Assembly (NCBI GenBank): GCA_015680685.1
Contig: MNCI01018082.1
Location: 680,475 to 744,474 of the forward strand
Length of the DNA: 64,000 bases
Source: Gnetum montanum
Lineage: Eukaryota; Streptophyta; Gnetopsida; Gnetales; Gnetaceae
Reading direction: 5' to 3'
Made by a program: the position numbers and the translations under genes. The notes beneath the pieces are model-generated. The model was not told the origin of the DNA and did no database searches. It saw nothing but the letters and a program-made list of their open reading frames with translations. Positions 23,508 through 33,929 of the stretch are shown in pieces. Positions within the stretch are counted from its first letter, which is position 1. Every line of letters begins with the position of its first letter.

Positions 23508-24292
23508 GGTCGAACTCCGCAGACAAACTAGTTGTGGCATCTAGATAGTTAGCCTTAGGTCGCATTTCGTTGTCTTCCCACCTGGACTAGTATTATCTTT
23601 GTCACGTCTGGTTTAGTCCAGAGTGAGGTGTATGATGTGGTTTCTAATCTAATGCTACTCTTGAAGGCAATGGAAAGTAATATTCACTAATCTAGGAGAG
23701 AGAGGGTGAGAGAATCTAAACTATCCTAAGTGCATGAGCATTGGTTCCTTGATTATCCATACACACCTTGGACTTTGTGCATGACTACCACTAGGATTAC
23801 CAAGCGCAGATCCTAGGTACGCTACTGGGTTACCAAGTAGTCACACTTAAGTTCTCGTAATCAAGTCGTACTCATTCCGCATTTTAACATGAGTTTAACA
23901 GTGAGAAGAGATTAACAAGAAAAGTAGTAAATAAAAATTAATTAAATGATTAAAATAAGTGAATGCTGCAATGATGAAGTAATCTCGATCTTTATTACCA
24001 GTCATGTGCATGTCCAAGTACTTCACACTCAAATAAATGATGCCATACAATTACAATCACCAAACTGCGGGCATACACTGGGAGGAAAAGGGTTGAGAGA
24101 AATAAATGAAAACACTAAAAACTAACTAACTTCTTATGATAACTGATCTATCTACCTATTATTTATAGTTCAGGAGATAGGCTGCGATATCGCATATGCG
24201 ATATTGTGGTTGGGCTGCGATATCGCAGATGCAATATCACGGCCATGATATCGCATACATCATATCGCGATTGCCCAAATGATGACTCATCA
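23508..24292 (-). repeat. LTR family X, minus strand, 3' end truncated, inside element D
   Basis: Reverse complement of the X LTR: starts (minus strand) TGATGAGTCATC at 24292 and runs through a TATA box (TATTTATA on plus, 24160-24167), CCTAGTGGTAGTCATGC and GGAGTTCGACCGGATC to 23508. The last ~75 bases of the family LTR are missing, including GGGGTACCTCG and the CA end. Only one side (CCAAA, 24293-24297) could be a target duplication. It breaks the element D gene between ~23507 and ~24340. Confidence 0.87.
24186..24266. promoter_or_regulatory. Six GATATC-type palindromes at 14-bp steps, in LTR-X U3
   Basis: Cores at 24186 (GATATC), 24200 (GATATT), 24219 (GATATC), 24233 (AATATC), 24247 (GATATC), 24261 (CATATC): spacings 14, 19, 14, 14, 14. 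Best units read GCGATATCGC. The array lies 19 bases upstream (in LTR sense) of the TATA box. The same spacing pattern recurs in the LTR at 60081-60133. Confidence 0.8.
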
Positions 24293-26599
24293 CCAAATTT
24301 TCAAGCCTTGGATAAAGCACATTTTTCCAACGATGTAGGCCCAAAACCCAGTAGAGAGGAAGGATGATATGTTGTCCATTATCATCAAGGATCTTAATGT
24401 TAGGCAGTGTGAGTGCCCTAATAGCACAAATGACAAGGAGCCTCTCACATTTCTAGCAAGCATCCTAGAGGACAAACAATGATGTATGGAGGCCAAATGG
24501 ACAGCCAAGGAGAAAATCAAGAGGCCTATTGAGGAAGCATCATTGGCATTAGACCAACCTACCCTAAAGAAGCTTAAGTTTAAGCTTAGGCCATCACAAC
24601 AAGTAGTCATAGGTATGCTTTGTTTAAGTTTTGTTGTTTTATGTTTTAAAGGTCATGTCTATGTGATGATTTCATGTGTTAATTGGTTTTCTATGTGCTA
24701 TGGTTGTAGGCAAGCATTAGGTTATGATAGCCCAAGATACCACAAAGGAAGAACAAAGGTGTGCAAAAGAGGTACTCCTAATGCAACCTAAGACTGAAGG
24801 ATTTGCCAATGCACATATAAATGATCTAGATGCCTTATTCGGTGAGGCTATGTTAGGTACATCCCTAATCATCATCCCAAAGGAGAAAGAGAAGGAGGAG
24901 CTAGGTACGTCCATGCCTTAATGTTTTATTTATATCTTATAGGGTTAATTTTGGTTTTCATTCTAACCATTCGATGATTGTTATGCTTATAGTAGTTCCT
25001 GAGCCATCAATGTAAACACTTATCCCTAAGTTTCATGTGAAACCATGGGTGGAGACCCTAAACAAGGTGGAGTTCATGTGTGGGAAGGACATCTTTAATT
25101 GGTTGTAATAGGTTGCACTCGAGATAGATAAGGACTTTGTTTTATGTGCCTTAGTTGTTTGCCTATGTTATAGGTTATGCTTATGTTATGGCTATCTTAG
25201 GTTATACATTATGTTTATGGTTATATTTCATGCCTGTGTAGTGTCTTTTGTGAAGTGGGATCCCAAAAAAGACATGGAGATTGACTCCATATCTAAGCTT
25301 CCCTTAGATGTATCTAGTGTATTCTTGAAGTTGTATGAGACTACTACTGATCTAGCAGTGTCATGTGAAAACACTTCATGGGAGCTAGAGAGGTCCAATG
25401 AATCCCTATGGGAAGAAGTTATGGGCTTAAGGGAGAAGACTCAATGGTAGGAAGAAATCATTAGAGATATCCAAGACTATAAGGCATTTGTGGAAGCCCA
25501 AGTGGCTAACTTAGGGGAATTGTGAACTAGGGAGATCACATAGGCCTGCTACTAGCATGTCATTTAGGACAAAGTAGTGGTCTCATGGGAGATGGCAGAA
25601 TAATAGATGCAGATGGACCTCATCTCCTAGAAGGTTGAGGACTGGAAAGATCACTACACTTAGGTCCTAGAATGGGGTAAGAAGCAAAAGGCTCACAAGA
25701 AACAGTACAAGGTAGACCATAGGGCCTACCTTAAGTGGCTTAAGGAGGAGTTGGTTGAACAACATAGGAAAGAGCTTGTTGGGGGTAGGGGCTCCTATAT
25801 ACCCCCTTTTTGAAGTGAATTGGTCTTTTTGGGGGTGGGGTCATCTAGGGAATCCAAGCAAAGAGTACTTATCAACTTTTTCAGAATACTCTCATGGTGG
25901 AATAATCCCCTATTACTAAGATTACCACTATTGTAGGTGAAACTTCTATAGCTACTATGGCCTACGAGCCACCTACTTAGAATATGATAAATAAGACCAG
26001 CATCCTCTCTTGTATTGATCTTGAAAATGTTGACTAGGTCAACATGATGGGGGATCATATCCTCCATTTTTTAGAGGAAGACCTTCCACATCTACCCCCA
26101 AAAGTTATGGAGCCAAAATCCCTACAAGTTAGATGTACTTTATGTCTTATTTTTTATTTGAAGTTATGATTTTGGCTATTGGTCACTAACTAGCTATGTT
26201 GTTGTATTTTAGGCATTAGGAGACATTAGTGACCCTAGCGGTGAGGGTGGGAATGATCCACCACTTCTTCCTCCATACAACCCTCAATAGCCTCCATCAG
26301 CTTAGTTTGTTGGCTATTTTTTTTTTATTTTCATATTGATGGCTATTATTAGTCAAGACTATGTTGTAGATGGTCATTATTATTTTTTTTGACATTTGTG
26401 CCACACAACATGGCCATGGCTATGTATGTTATGGACACTTTAAATTTAAATTTAAAATCTTAATTTTATTTTTGGCTATAAATATTTTTGTAGTAAAGGT
26501 TGTAAATCTTGTAAACACTGTGAATGGCTAGGTTTTCATTTTGGTTATAACATTAAACAACCAATCGATGCAATAATAGGCTAAATAAAAGGAAGTATA

Positions 26600-26780
26600 G
26601 TAATAGAGAAGATGTTCACTAGTTTTAGGCCATCATGGGCACAGGTTATATTATGTTGCTAATTTAAGGCCATAGCAAGCCATATTGCCAGTTTAAAGTC
26701 TTAGAGGACTATGATTTTTCTAGTTAAGGCCATGATGGGCCATGTTGCATTGTGGCCAATTTTAGGCCATGGTGGGCCAT
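26600..26780 (+). repeat. Element D right subterminal repeats
   Basis: Five close copies of the CTAGTTTTAGGCC / GGCCATGATGGGCCATG motif (around 26617, 26660, 26695, 26725, 26757), matching in direct orientation those at 16360-16760. Confidence 0.6.
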
Positions 26781-26989
26781 GTTGAAAAAAGAACTTATAT
26801 TTCTTGTGATTTTATGTTTTAAGGATTTTTTTATGTCTATAACATGAGATAAGCTATAATAAATAAGTAAAAATGCAAAGTAGAAACTTAGGCTACATGC
26901 ATAGAGAGTAAAACAAAGTACATAAAAAGGTATAACAAACATGGCTATCAGTGCATCTAGTTATAAGGGCATGGGGTGAAAAAGTTAAG

Positions 26990-27700
26990 GTGAACTTCAT
27001 TTGTGCAGATTCTTCATAATCTTTGCAAGATTAGGGAATGAGTAAGTTCTATTCTACATAAGCTTATATTCACCATTACCTTCACTAACAATGTTAAAAG
27101 GGAGTTCCTCCCATAATGCATCATGTTGCTTATTATTGTCACCATTGGCTTTCTTGGGTTATTGCTCTCTCTTGGGTTGTTGAATTTCATGGCTAGGAGC
27201 TTCTTCTTGAAGCTCCACTTTAGATTCTTTCTCTATGTTTACATTGTTGATATCCAAGGGAACCGTGTTATCACCATGAATGATGATTTCACCTCCCTCA
27301 TAAGGAGGATGAATTTCTTGCTAGATAGATGAGGATATAGCTTGTAATTAAGCCAACTAAGGTCTTCCCAAGATAAGGTTGAACCCTAATATTTCCTCAA
27401 CCACCAAGAAATTTGCAATTTTGGGGAATTTCTTTCCTACCAAAAAATCCAAGGAGATAGACCCCTTGATGACAACCCTTAATCCATGAAGGATTTGAGA
27501 GTTGTAGTTGATGTAGGTTGTATTTGCTTAGTTAGGCCTAAGCATTCAACAATGGTGCATGAGATGACGTTAGTTGTAGCCCCATCATCAACATGCACCC
27601 AATGTATTTTAAACTACCCAACACATATGGTTATTGATAGAGAAGCACTAGTTACTTTGTCATTTTGGGAATTAATCTTAATTTCACTATTGCAAAATAC
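26990..27700 (-). pseudogene. Element A protease region
   Basis: Minus strand. VHVDDGATTNVI (about 27560-27600) sits where Tat proteases carry their DxG catalytic motif. Downstream FLVVEEILGFNLILGRP (about 27360-27415) is the conserved protease C-terminal motif, followed by a Trp position now read as stop, then PPYEGGEIIIHGDN. Several frame changes. The segment from 26990 to 27240 continues coding-like (WEELPFNIVSEGNGEY) up to the element D border. Confidence 0.8.
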
Positions 27701-28479
27701 TAAGGGTGTTGACTTCTCCTTCCTTGGTAAGGGAGGAACCATCACTACATGGATGGCTTCCTCGTTACTGGGGATGTCCTCACTAACAAGGATGGGAAGT
27801 CAACATTTTAACTAACACCTCATGATATATGGAAAAAGTCATAATCAAGTCATACAAGCTTAAAGTTGTATTCTTCTACTTGAGGGATTGCCTAACTTGG
27901 TCCATGGAACTAAGGAAGCTTTTATACCTCCTCCATGCACCTCAAAATGTAAACTTTGGCTTTAGGTTGTGATTGTTGAGGCTTTTCTTCATTCTTATGG
28001 TTATGGGTTTCTTGGTCCTCATATGGCTTTTTGGTTGAAGGGAACTAGGCAAATGAGATCATGGGTATAGCCAAAATGGGAGTGGGCTTTGGTGGGCATA
28101 CTTCCCTTTGTGCCTCTATCTACTTATCATCTCTGTTATTGGACTTTTCCTTATTCTTCTTCCTTTGCTTGGTTGAGGCCTTCTCGTTATCAGCCATTGG
28201 TTATGAGGAAGAGGCAGTAGCATTAGCCAACACAGGAGATTGTTGTGCAATTGGTTGGGCTATGGCTAATTCGGTTATGTTAGGTTGGGCCACCCTGATG
28301 ATAAAAGGATCCCTTGAAGTCATTCATGATGGTGCTCTTATGATGAAGGAGAATCTTGAGTTGGTGGAGGTTGAAGAGGCCCTTTCATCACAAGGGAGTA
28401 CTTGGATCACAAATGGTTCTCTTGGGGAATTCTGATCATCGTTAATGTTGAATGCTGAAATGACATAAGGGTTTTCATT

Positions 28480-29800
28480 AGCATTCAAGAGGTCCTTGTA
28501 GACCTACATTGACTAATTTTTTTGTTGAACTACGTTGGAAGCATCTAAGACCAATTCCCCCTTATCTATCATCCTCTACAAGTCATCCTTCAGTGTGAGG
28601 AAAAAGTTTGTGTCATGACTAGGCAATTGGTGATGGTGGGAGAAGCTATCTAGATTGAAGTACCTAGGTAGTTGTGGGTCATCCTTTTTTGCTCTAGTGG
28701 GATCTTTAGCTATTTCATAGAGCCTATCATGCTTCTTTTGTAAAGCTTCAGACATCTATTTGTATTGAATACACCTGCTTTTCAAAAGTTGTTCTAACAA
28801 CTCATATGGTTTTAATGGAAACATAGTATATTTGGACCTTTCCTTTATTTTGAAATTAGGTCTAGTTGTTGTTGATGCATTAGCCCCAAAGGTTGATAGT
28901 TGGTTATTACAGTCATTAGTGGGGCCCTTGGGTGGGTTCGCCCTTGGCCCCTCATTCATGGTCTTTGTTTCTTTAGTCATAGTTGCTATGGCCACATTAT
29001 TTTGTTTTCTTTTTTATTTGTCTCTCCATTTATGTTGATTTTTATATGCTACATAAGCTAGATTGGCCTCCATAGAATCCTCTATATTTTTAGTTTGATA
29101 AAATGCTTGGCTGAGGGACCATGGGTCAAGGTAGTAGAGCTTGGACTTGATGAAGTCATTAACTCCTTCCTTAAATATGTCCAACAAGTGGGCTTCAACT
29201 ATAGGCTCTGGTATTTCATTCAGCAATCCATTCCACCATTGGATGAGCTTCTGCATGGGTTCTAGGGGTCCTTGCTTGATTTTCATGAGTTGGTTAAGTG
29301 TTGTATTAGGCTTCAAGTTATACTTGAAGTGGTTAATAAATTGGGTAATCAAGTCCTCTAGAGAGGATATGGATCCCCTAGGTAATGTGTGGTACCACTC
29401 AAGTGCTTTCATAGTAAAGGACATAGGAAAATCCTCATGATGATATGATGCCATGGCTGTAAGAGTAAGCATTCAAATTAAAAGGTGATAAGGTGAGCAT
29501 TGAAATCACCTTCTCCATATACTTGCCAAATTAAGGAATAGGGATATCAGGAGGAAGTTTCAAGGCTAGGACCACAGGACTAATGGGATCATCATTATAG
29601 AAGTCCATAATCTTGACTATTTGTGAAGTAGAGGCTTTAAGCCTTTTAAATATCTCTATCAGGTCCTAGATCATCTACAAGGCTTCATCCAGGCCCTGTT
29701 GTGGTCCTAGTGGCTATAGGATTTGCAAATATGGTTGTGGCATTTTTTTGAGCCTTATGACTTCCCTAGGGGTTGCAAGATAGAAGGAAGTGGTTGTGTT
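28480..29800 (-). pseudogene. Element A gag
   Basis: Minus strand. The capsid part at 29472-29014 is open for 152 codons: FPMSFTMKALEWYHTLPRGS then ISSLEDLITQFINHFKYN, the Retrotrans_gag signature of gypsy elements. Upstream (29480-29700) LKLPPDIPIP matches the family N-terminal lead-in, with a frameshift. Downstream (28560-28750) HDTNFFLTLKDDL aligns with the HDTEDCFELK zinc-finger-like region of Tat gags; the Cys positions are lost. The 5' LTR of A is not found; copia F begins about 180 bases further right. Confidence 0.83.
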
Positions 29801-29974
29801 ATGGTTGTAGCTTGTGGGCCAAACAATAAAAAGGATGTTTATGCTGTACCTAAGGCACAAATAGGACAAAGGGAGTGTGTGATCCTTCAGTTGCTTGGGG
29901 ACTCATGGTGGGCTAAACATGGGTAGTTAATGGATTTGTGGTGGTAAAAACCACCATTAATGGTTGTACAAATC

Positions 29975-30628
29975 GAGGCCATATTTATAAATCCATCTTG
30001 GAACTCATGCAATAGTGAGCCAACATTCATGGAAGATATCTTCTTTGTGCCTAAGACATCTCTCTAAATTTTGCTTTAGTTTTGAGAAGACATCTTTGTT
30101 TCATGAAAGATGTCTTTCTAAAGTCTTCATTCTAGAAGATGTCTTTGTCTTGTGGAAGACATCTTTTGGGTACTCACCTTTATTTGGTGAAGACTTCTTT
30201 CTATGATGAAGATGTCTTTTCCTCGAGAAAGATGTCTACTATTTCTTGAAGACATCTTTGCCTAAGATTACTCCAATTCTACCAAGAAATCTATTATTTT
30301 CCAAAGATGTCTTTCTTTCACTTTCTTTGTCTTTTGAATTCATCATTTCTTGTTCATATTCTTGATCTTCTGCATGCTATGATGATGATAACTTTACTTG
30401 TACAATATCTAGTCCTTGTCCACATTATTTGAATATTCATTTGAATATCATGTGGGTGACCTCCTCCTTTGAGCTTTAAATAGTTCGTTCCTTATCTTCT
30501 CTAGCTCATCTTGGTTTTCCATGTATGTAGTCCTACAAACACAATAATCATACAACCATGCAAGCAGACTTTTAACTCCATTTTACTTAACATTTTGACA
30601 CACACCAAAGCACACTAAAGGGTCCACA
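29975..30628 (-). repeat. Element F 3' LTR, truncated
   Basis: On the minus strand it starts TGTGGACCCTTTAGTG at 30628 and aligns with 36325-35629 of the 5' LTR. The remaining ~590 bp of the LTR are missing on the left. It carries many copies of AAGACATCTTT/AAAGATGTCTT, including a perfect 11-bp inverted repeat with 8-base loop at 30087-30116. Confidence 0.83.
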
Positions 30629-30642
30629 ATCTCCCCCTTTTT
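30629..30642 (-). other. Element F polypurine tract
   Basis: Minus strand AAAAAGGGGGAGAT directly next to the 3' LTR, the standard copia arrangement. Confidence 0.85.
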
Positions 30643-32860
30643 GGTGATGTTCAAAATGTAAGAAAATTAGTTATTGATCATACAAATATAATCATACTAC
30701 TTTCCCCCTTTTTGAATAGCCAAAAATAGGATAAAGTGCTCAAACTTGATTAGAAAAGATATAAAAGAACAATAATATCTAGATAATATGTAGATCCAAG
30801 TATCACTCAAAATACTAAAAAGATATAGTAAGTATGTATTTATTAGATCCATGATGAGGTACCCCAGATTTGGTAAGCAGAACCAAACCTTCCAAGTAAA
30901 ATTCAACCTTGAAGTGAAGAAAANACCCCAGATTTGGTAAGCAGAACCAAACCTTCCAAGTAAAATTCAACCTTGAAGTGAAGAAAAAGCTTTGAAAATT
31001 AACTTATCTCTAAAACAATAAGTCATTAGTAGTGCATGGTGCTTGGAATGTTCAAATATTCTCTATATTTCTAAAACATTAGCAAATGGAAATATCTTCA
31101 TGATGAGGTAAATATAGCCATACAACTTCACAATGAAAAACCATTAATATCAGATTCATTAGTTAGGAAGAACAAATATGGATATGTTTCTATAGACTAA
31201 TCATGTTATTACTTAAAATCTAGTAAGGAATGAACTGCATCCTCTACTTAAGGCATGATTGTGAAAATTGAGCAATGCTTTTTTGAGGTCATAAAAAAGA
31301 ATCTACAATTAATTCAATAAGGACCATCAACATTCAATTTTAAAGGCCAAAGGTAGAATAAGTAGGAACAAGCATCTTATCTAGTTGTCTCATTAAAACT
31401 TGCATTACTATACTTAACTAGAAATTTGGAAATTTCCATGAGAATAAGAAAGCGATAAGTGAGACATGCATATTTTTTTTGTTTGTTCAAGGTAATGCAA
31501 CATCCACAACCATTGATCAAAAATAAAACATGCTAATAAGTATAGGTACATATACTTTTTGAATTTTTCTACTAATGTACATACGATCAAGTAAAAATAG
31601 CCTATTAATAAACTTTAGCACAAAATACCAAGGATAGAGCATGTAGAAGCAAGTGTTTCATCAAGTATCTCAAGACATTTTCAAAAGACTAAAAATCAAC
31701 ATAGAATCTACCTTATGTTAAATTTAATTTTGGAAGAAAATTGATTTTTAACCCAATGTGTCATGATTCCACCTAAACTCAACTCTTAGAAACATCAAGA
31801 AGGAAAGCAAAAAGATAAATTAATATCCAAGAAATCTGCATAGGCTTTAGCAAGATTTTAGATAGTCATCATGTGAACTTACTTGTAAGACATCTTCATT
31901 AAGAGTTAATCCTACTTCTGCCTTGAATATTTTTCATGTCATGAATCTTTGCTCATTGTGGAATAATTTGTTGTTTCCATGTTTGAGGTCTTTGAAGACT
32001 TCCCCTACATTTGTGATCTCCAAGATGATGATTGATAATGAGGAATAGGCTCTCCCCACATGTGTAATTTTTCTAAGCCCTTAAGACCAAAATGCAAGTC
32101 ACAAAACAACATTATAACTATAGATCAACATTAAGCCAATTGTGAAGATCTAGACCTTCAACCAGCAATATTGATAGAATTTTTATAGGTTTATCTTATC
32201 TTATAAATGGCAAAATCATCCCAAAGACTATGAGCATAGAAAAAGATCATCACAAGAATTTCAAATTAAGCAAGACTAAATGCAAGACAAGAAATCAAAC
32301 TAGAATTGTTATAATATAAAGATCCAAGGGAAATTATTACAAGTGCTATTATAAATCCTCACAAAACCAATTATGTCAATATTATGAACATAAGAAATGC
32401 TCTAGACACTTATTCCATCATTTTTTATCTAAGACATAGATAATTTAGAACTTATCTTATACTAACATTAATAACTATCAAGCAAAGACATAGAGACTTA
32501 CTTTGACTTACCTTGCTTGTTGATGAGAAGAGAGGATTAATGGAGTTTGAGATGATGTCCCCTATCATGAAGTACCTCCTCATCCTTAGGTTCTCTTTCA
32601 TTAGATTGTGTATGTGATGTCTCTATTTGTTAATGTTCCTTGTGATAGAACTATTAATCACTTCTTGTATTATTTTTAGGACTCCACTTCCCTTCATTCT
32701 CATTTATTGGTACCTACATAATTTCCTTACCAAAGCCTATTTAACAAGACAAGCATTAATTTTATTTTGATCATCATAGCTAAGATCTTGCTTACTACCA
32801 TAATTTTTATGCATAAATAAAATATTAATCTTATGATCAAAATTATCAAACCTTACTATG
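30643..32860. other. Element F interior without recognised coding
   Basis: About 2.2 kb of AT-rich sequence (poly-A and poly-T runs) with no gag or pol motif on either strand. It contains the 63-bp duplication around the N at 30924. It may be a long 3' untranslated region or eroded pol. Confidence 0.5.
30861..30987. repeat. 63-bp perfect direct repeat around a single N: likely assembly artefact
   Basis: 30861-30923 and 30925-30987 are identical as far as I can read (ACCCCAGATTTGG to GAAGTGAAGAAAA), separated only by N at 30924. Unmerged overlapping contig ends give exactly this picture. Confidence 0.85.
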
Positions 32861-33125
32861 ATTAAGCTTCAGCTTGAGCTTTCCTATGTTGCTTCCTCTA
32901 AATTCTTTGGCTAATTTTCAAGAGTCTCTTCTTCTTGAATCATACTACAATCCTTATTCAAAGAGGTTAGTTGTTTAATCTTAGCTTTTATATTTGAGAT
33001 TTCTTCCTTCACTTCAACATGAATAGTACTAGTTTCTTTACCTTCCTAATCAAATGATGTAAATGAAAAATTTCTTCTTTAAATTCACTATACGTCTTAT
33101 CACACTTACCATCTTGTTTAGCCAT
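32860..33125 (-). pseudogene. Element F gag, C-terminal coiled-coil part
   Basis: Minus strand MAKQDGKCDKTYSEFKEEI followed by Lys/Glu/Leu-rich sequence (VEVKEEISNIKAKIKQL) with a frame change and stops. Copia gags of this type carry such a coiled tail after the zinc knuckle. It resumes after the LTR-Y insertion that separates it from 33930. Confidence 0.6.
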
Positions 33126-33929
33126 AAGTGAGGATGATAGGTAATTATGGCAATGATGGCTACAAGATTGGACGTAGAAATCAAGTGGAGGTCCTCCTTC
33201 TAGTGCCAACAAAACTATTGCGACCAAAAACATCGATTGCTGGAAAGAACCAATGGATCTGGTGCAACAATCCTTATCCCATGAATCCCCAATGCCTTTT
33301 AAAAAAATAAGATTCAAGGCACCTTGCCTGGTCTGACAAATCAACTAGGGACTTAAGAAATGCATAGAAAATAAATGAATATTTTGCACACAAAACCTAG
33401 AACTTAAAAATTTATTAAGAAAGAATAAAGAATAAGATAAAGAAATGTGTATAAATGGTGCTTGAGTGGGTAGCAAGGGGGGGTTCGTTTGGATGGGGGT
33501 TTAGGATTCATTGCAATTGATGTAGTCAACTCCACGAGTCGAATGTCGTACCACTCTCAATGTTATTGAACCTACAATGTTGCTACTCAAGATCTCCAAT
33601 GTTGGCTATGGCGAGGGTTGAGAAGTGTGAAGAGTTCAAGCTACCCAAGTGCTCTACACTAGGAATTGGGAGTCCCAGGAGTGTAGTGTGGAGCTTGAAA
33701 ATTCACAAATCCCAAATGGTTTTACAAGGTCACAAGGTCGTAGGGTTTCTATCCTAGGTTTAAGAAAATACAAGTGTGGAAACTTGTAAGAACTCTTGAG
33801 TACTTGAAAATGCCCAAGTGTAGATCTGTGAACAAATTTCTTGAGAAAAATTACTAAACCTATAAATGGTATTTCAAGCTAGTTTTTATAGGTTTTGGGC
33901 CATGAATGGGGTTGCAAAAATGGCTATGA
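33126..33929 (-). repeat. LTR-Y fragment with leader, inserted in element F gag
   Basis: Aligns with 37098-37965. It holds ~90 bases of leader including CCTCCTTCTAGTGCCA (33193-33208), then LTR from TGCGACC at 33219. The TATA box is on the minus strand (CTATAAAAAC, plus 33881-33891). The LTR is cut ~40 bases beyond the TATA box, where element F gag resumes, so it is not a clean solo LTR. Confidence 0.75.

Larger units (their letters stand above)
20297..26305 (+). pseudogene. Element D spliced gene, decayed, function unknown
   Basis: A gene model follows from splice sites. Exons: 20297-20424 (ATG in ACCATGG, donor AAG|GTAGGT), 22117-22560 (donor AAG|GTAAGC), ~22659-22939, 23061-~23205, an open stretch ~23230-23507, ~24340-24612, 24710-24904, 24996-~25145, 25242-~25775, 25885-26127 and 26213-26305. 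Codon phase agrees across the introns after exons 1, 3, 24612, 24904 and 26127. Exon 3 ends with a nuclear-localisation-like TTPKKKRKG. The 25242-25775 exon is rich in Glu, Lys, Gln and looks like coiled coil. The end is Pro-rich. Exon 2 resembles an FCP1/NIF-type phosphatase fold (QPGIREFLAYILQNFSVMLW, NANNTLMVAHKAH), but the expected catalytic aspartates are absent. Nearly all in-frame stops are TAG, TAA or TGA explainable by C-to-T change. I do not recognise the whole protein. Confidence 0.6.
16182..26984 (+). mobile_element. Element D: 10.8-kb insertion with a spliced gene, class unresolved
   Basis: Element A protease lies to the right (27.2-27.6 kb) and its RT to the left (16.18 kb), both on the minus strand in the correct order, so the 10.8 kb between them is an insertion. 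A candidate 5-bp TSD is TTAAG at 16177-16181 and 26985-26989. That would give ends TGAAACCTAGG and GGTGAAAAAG, which are neither a clean TG..CA pair nor an inverted repeat, so the borders may be off. Both ends hold the same short direct repeats (around CTAGTTTTAGGCC..GGCCATG). Inside are a hairpin repeat array, a multi-exon plus-strand gene and a secondary LTR-X fragment. No transposase, RT or integrase seen. It could be a non-autonomous LTR element with old LTRs, or a DNA transposon with subterminal repeats. Confidence 0.6.

Noticed and set aside
23161-23565. 134-codon minus-strand open frame
   Set aside because: It is the shadow of the plus-strand coding-like stretch of element D and runs into the LTR-X fragment.
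27486-28435. Plus-strand frames at 27.5-28.4 kb as host exons
   Set aside because: They lie opposite the protease and gag region of element A and are antisense shadows.
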